A DNA stretch of 52,277 bases, taken from contig JBEKUI010000003.1 of NCBI GenBank assembly GCA_049515175.1, positions 1-52,277 on the forward strand, written 5' to 3'. Within the stretch, counting starts at the first letter, position 1, and each line of letters begins with the position of its first letter. The stretch is from JACQNR01 sp049515175. Lineage in GTDB: Bacteria; Acidobacteriota; Terriglobia; UBA7540. The notes beneath the pieces were generated by a model. It was not told the origin of the DNA. It saw nothing but the letters and a program-made list of their open reading frames with translations, and searched no databases. Below, in pieces: positions 50,775 to 52,277 of this stretch. The translations under genes and the position numbers were made by a program.

Positions 50775-51515
50775 ATGGCAACCCAAGTCGCGGTATCCAC
50801 ACTGGAGGCGCAAACCATGCCGGCTGACGGCATCATCATCCAGACCGAGGATCTCTGGAAAACCTACGATATGGGCGAAGCGATTGCTGTCCACGCCCTC
50901 AGTGGGATCTCCTTCTCCATTGAGCGGGGTGAGTATGTCGCGATCATGGGCCCCTCGGGGTCCGGCAAATCCACGTTGATGAACCTCATCGGCTGCCTCG
51001 ACACGCCGACCCAGGGCAAATACTGGCTGAATCAGAACTTGGTCAGTGAGCTCACTGATGACGAGCTTGCCTATATTCGCAACAAGGAGATTGGCTTCGT
51101 CTTTCAGACCTTTAATCTCCTGCCGCGCGCCAGCGCCTTGCACAACGTCGAACTGCCGCTGATTTACTCCGGCATGCCTGCCGGGGAGCGCCTGCAGCGA
51201 GCCGAAGAATCGCTGCGCAAAGTGGAACTGGGCGACCGCATGCACCACAAGCCCAACGAACTTTCGGGTGGGCAGCGCCAGCGCGTGGCCATCGCGCGCG
51301 CCCTGGTGAACAATCCTTCGATTCTCCTTGCCGACGAGCCCACCGGCAACCTGGACACGACCACGGGCGAGGAGATCATGCGGGTTTTGGACCGCCTGCA
51401 TCAGGGTGGGAATACCATCGTCCTGGTCACGCACGAGCACGATATTGCGGCGCACGCGCATCGCATTCTGCACATTCGCGACGGCAAAATCGACCGCGAC
51501 GAGCGTGTAACTTAG
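50775..51515 (+). CDS. MacB/LolD-type ABC transporter ATPase
   Basis: 246 residues from the ATG at 50775, with AGGA 4 nt upstream. A complete nucleotide-binding subunit: Walker A MGPSGSGKSTLMN, Q-loop FVFQTFNLLPRASALHNVEL, signature NELSGGQRQRVAIARAL, Walker B ILLADEPTGNLD, and the switch His in VTHEHDIAAHA. Its partner is the permease that follows 21 nt later. The pair would drive export of macrolides, siderophores, peptides or other envelope substrates; the choice cannot be read from sequence. Confidence 0.96.
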   Translation: MATQVAVSTLEAQTMPADGIIIQTEDLWKTYDMGEAIAVHALSGISFSIERGEYVAIMGPSGSGKSTLMNLIGCLDTPTQGKYWLNQNLVSELTDDELAYIRNKEIGFVFQTFNLLPRASALHNVELPLIYSGMPAGERLQRAEESLRKVELGDRMHHKPNELSGGQRQRVAIARALVNNPSILLADEPTGNLDTTTGEEIMRVLDRLHQGGNTIVLVTHEHDIAAHAHRILHIRDGKIDRDERVT

Positions 51516-51536
51516 GAGCGGCGGAGGAGGTTCATC

Positions 51537-52277
51537 GTGACCGGCCTGAGCCGAACAGAAACCTTGCGGGCCGAGCGCGCGCACAAACGTCGCGTCCGGG
51601 GCAGTCTGTGGGTCACCGCCCGGGAAGCTTTCTGGCTGGCCCTGGAAGCCCTGCGCGCTCACAAGCTCCGTTCCTTCCTCACCCTCCTGGGGGTCGTGAT
51701 CGCCACGACCACCTTGATTTCCGTGATGTCGGTGGTCAACGGCATGAACCTCTACATCGCGGATAAGATCGCCAACCTGGGCGCCAACGTGTTCATTGTT
51801 CACCAGTGGCAATGGGCGCAGGGCTACGAGAGCTGGCTGAAGGCCCGCCGCCGCAACAAACCCATCCGCATCGAGGAGTACCAGCTCCTTAAGGAGAGCC
51901 TGGCCAACTACAAGAATATTGGCGCGCAGGCGGGGCTCTGGGGCGACAACGATGCCCGCTACAAGGGGAAGGTGCTTTACGAGGTCGATATGGCGGGTGT
52001 CACGCCCAACATGATTGACATCGGACAACAGAAAGTGGGCATTGGCCGCTACTTCACCGAATCCGATAACGACCACAGTGCGAACGTTTGCTTCATCGGC
52101 ACCGACTTGGTCGATGAGTTCTTTCCCAACCTGGACCCGATCGGCAAGGAGATCACCGTTAAGGGCGTGGCCTTCCGGGTCATCGGTGTGGCCACGAAGA
52201 TCGGGACAACATTCGGCCAGAGCCAGGACAAGTTCGTCCTGATCCCCCTGAACACCTTCCAGAAATCCTTTGCGGCA
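51537..52277 (+). CDS. MacB-type ABC permease (3' end beyond window)
   Basis: At least 247 residues from a GTG at 51537, preceded by GGAGGAGG with 6-nt spacing. The first membrane helix with the FtsX/MacB entry (ALRAHKLRSFLTLLGVVIAT, then LISVMSVVNGMN) is followed by the periplasmic MacB core domain (MAGVTPNMIDIGQQKVGIGR, DEFFPNLDPIGKEITVKGVA). The C-terminal helices lie outside the window. Third gene of the adaptor-ATPase-permease operon. Confidence 0.95.
   Translation, partial: MTGLSRTETLRAERAHKRRVRGSLWVTAREAFWLALEALRAHKLRSFLTLLGVVIATTTLISVMSVVNGMNLYIADKIANLGANVFIVHQWQWAQGYESWLKARRRNKPIRIEEYQLLKESLANYKNIGAQAGLWGDNDARYKGKVLYEVDMAGVTPNMIDIGQQKVGIGRYFTESDNDHSANVCFIGTDLVDEFFPNLDPIGKEITVKGVAFRVIGVATKIGTTFGQSQDKFVLIPLNTFQKSFAA

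Overview
The window is 52 kb of GC-rich bacterial chromosome (roughly 60-65% G+C by eye) and most likely comes from an Acidobacteriota member. The evidence is a combination of families typical of that phylum: a Ser/Thr kinase with TolB-like and TPR regions, a GWxTD protein, a DUF5916 barrel, a DUF1684 protein, a short carboxypeptidase-regulatory/beta-barrel protein, a MacB-type efflux operon and a very long secreted TPR protein. This placement comes from gene content alone. I recognised no rRNA, tRNA, CRISPR array, insertion sequence or prophage. The genes are mostly core or semi-core, and TTG and GTG starts are common.

Layout. 1-4.1 kb: a truncated kinase gene, divergent from a small lipoprotein, then two secreted proteins of unknown function. 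4.4-7.3 kb: an EamA exporter, a zinc alcohol dehydrogenase and a KduD-like reductase, probably for sugar acid catabolism, with an 18-bp palindrome between the two enzymes. 7.3-7.8 kb: a gene-free, repeat-rich spacer. 7.8-13.4 kb: a Tat-exported CehA/McbA metallohydrolase and a polyamine-type ABC importer in which permease and binding protein are fused and no ATPase is present. 13.5-15.9 kb: the secreted TPR protein. 15.9-19.7 kb: an M20 dipeptidase and the DUF5916 barrel. 19.9-25.6 kb: a small HEGGH membrane protein, pgsA, a 105-residue unknown, DUF1684, scoAB, a DinB protein and a CHASE2-adenylate cyclase gene that looks broken by an internal deletion. 25.6-35.0 kb: an M1 aminopeptidase and an aromatic amino acid supra-operon read as trpC-trpF-trpB-trpA-chorismate mutase-aroF-(unknown)-tyrA. 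35.2-40.3 kb: uvrA, a remnant of a GxxExxY-type gene, a CPBP protease and a NagX-like acyltransferase. 40.5-44.7 kb: a PDZ/multi-TM histidine kinase and its sigma-54 response regulator, preceded by a -24/-12 promoter and an upstream palindrome. 45.0-48.5 kb: a barrel protein and a GWxTD protein. 49.1-52.3 kb: a HlyD-ATPase-permease efflux operon running off the window.

How the parts fit. The aromatic block covers DAHP synthesis, chorismate mutase, prephenate dehydrogenase and the last steps of tryptophan synthesis; trpE, trpG and trpD must lie elsewhere. Primary sigma-factor promoters read well by eye, with TTGACT as the -35 of the kinase, trpC and GWxTD genes. Main points for a second look: the sigma-54 circuit and its GAFTSA variant, the permease-binding protein fusion with a hairpin leader, the broken cyclase, the HEGGH membrane protein, and a set of intergenic tandem repeats that keep a 7-nt period while changing unit sequence.
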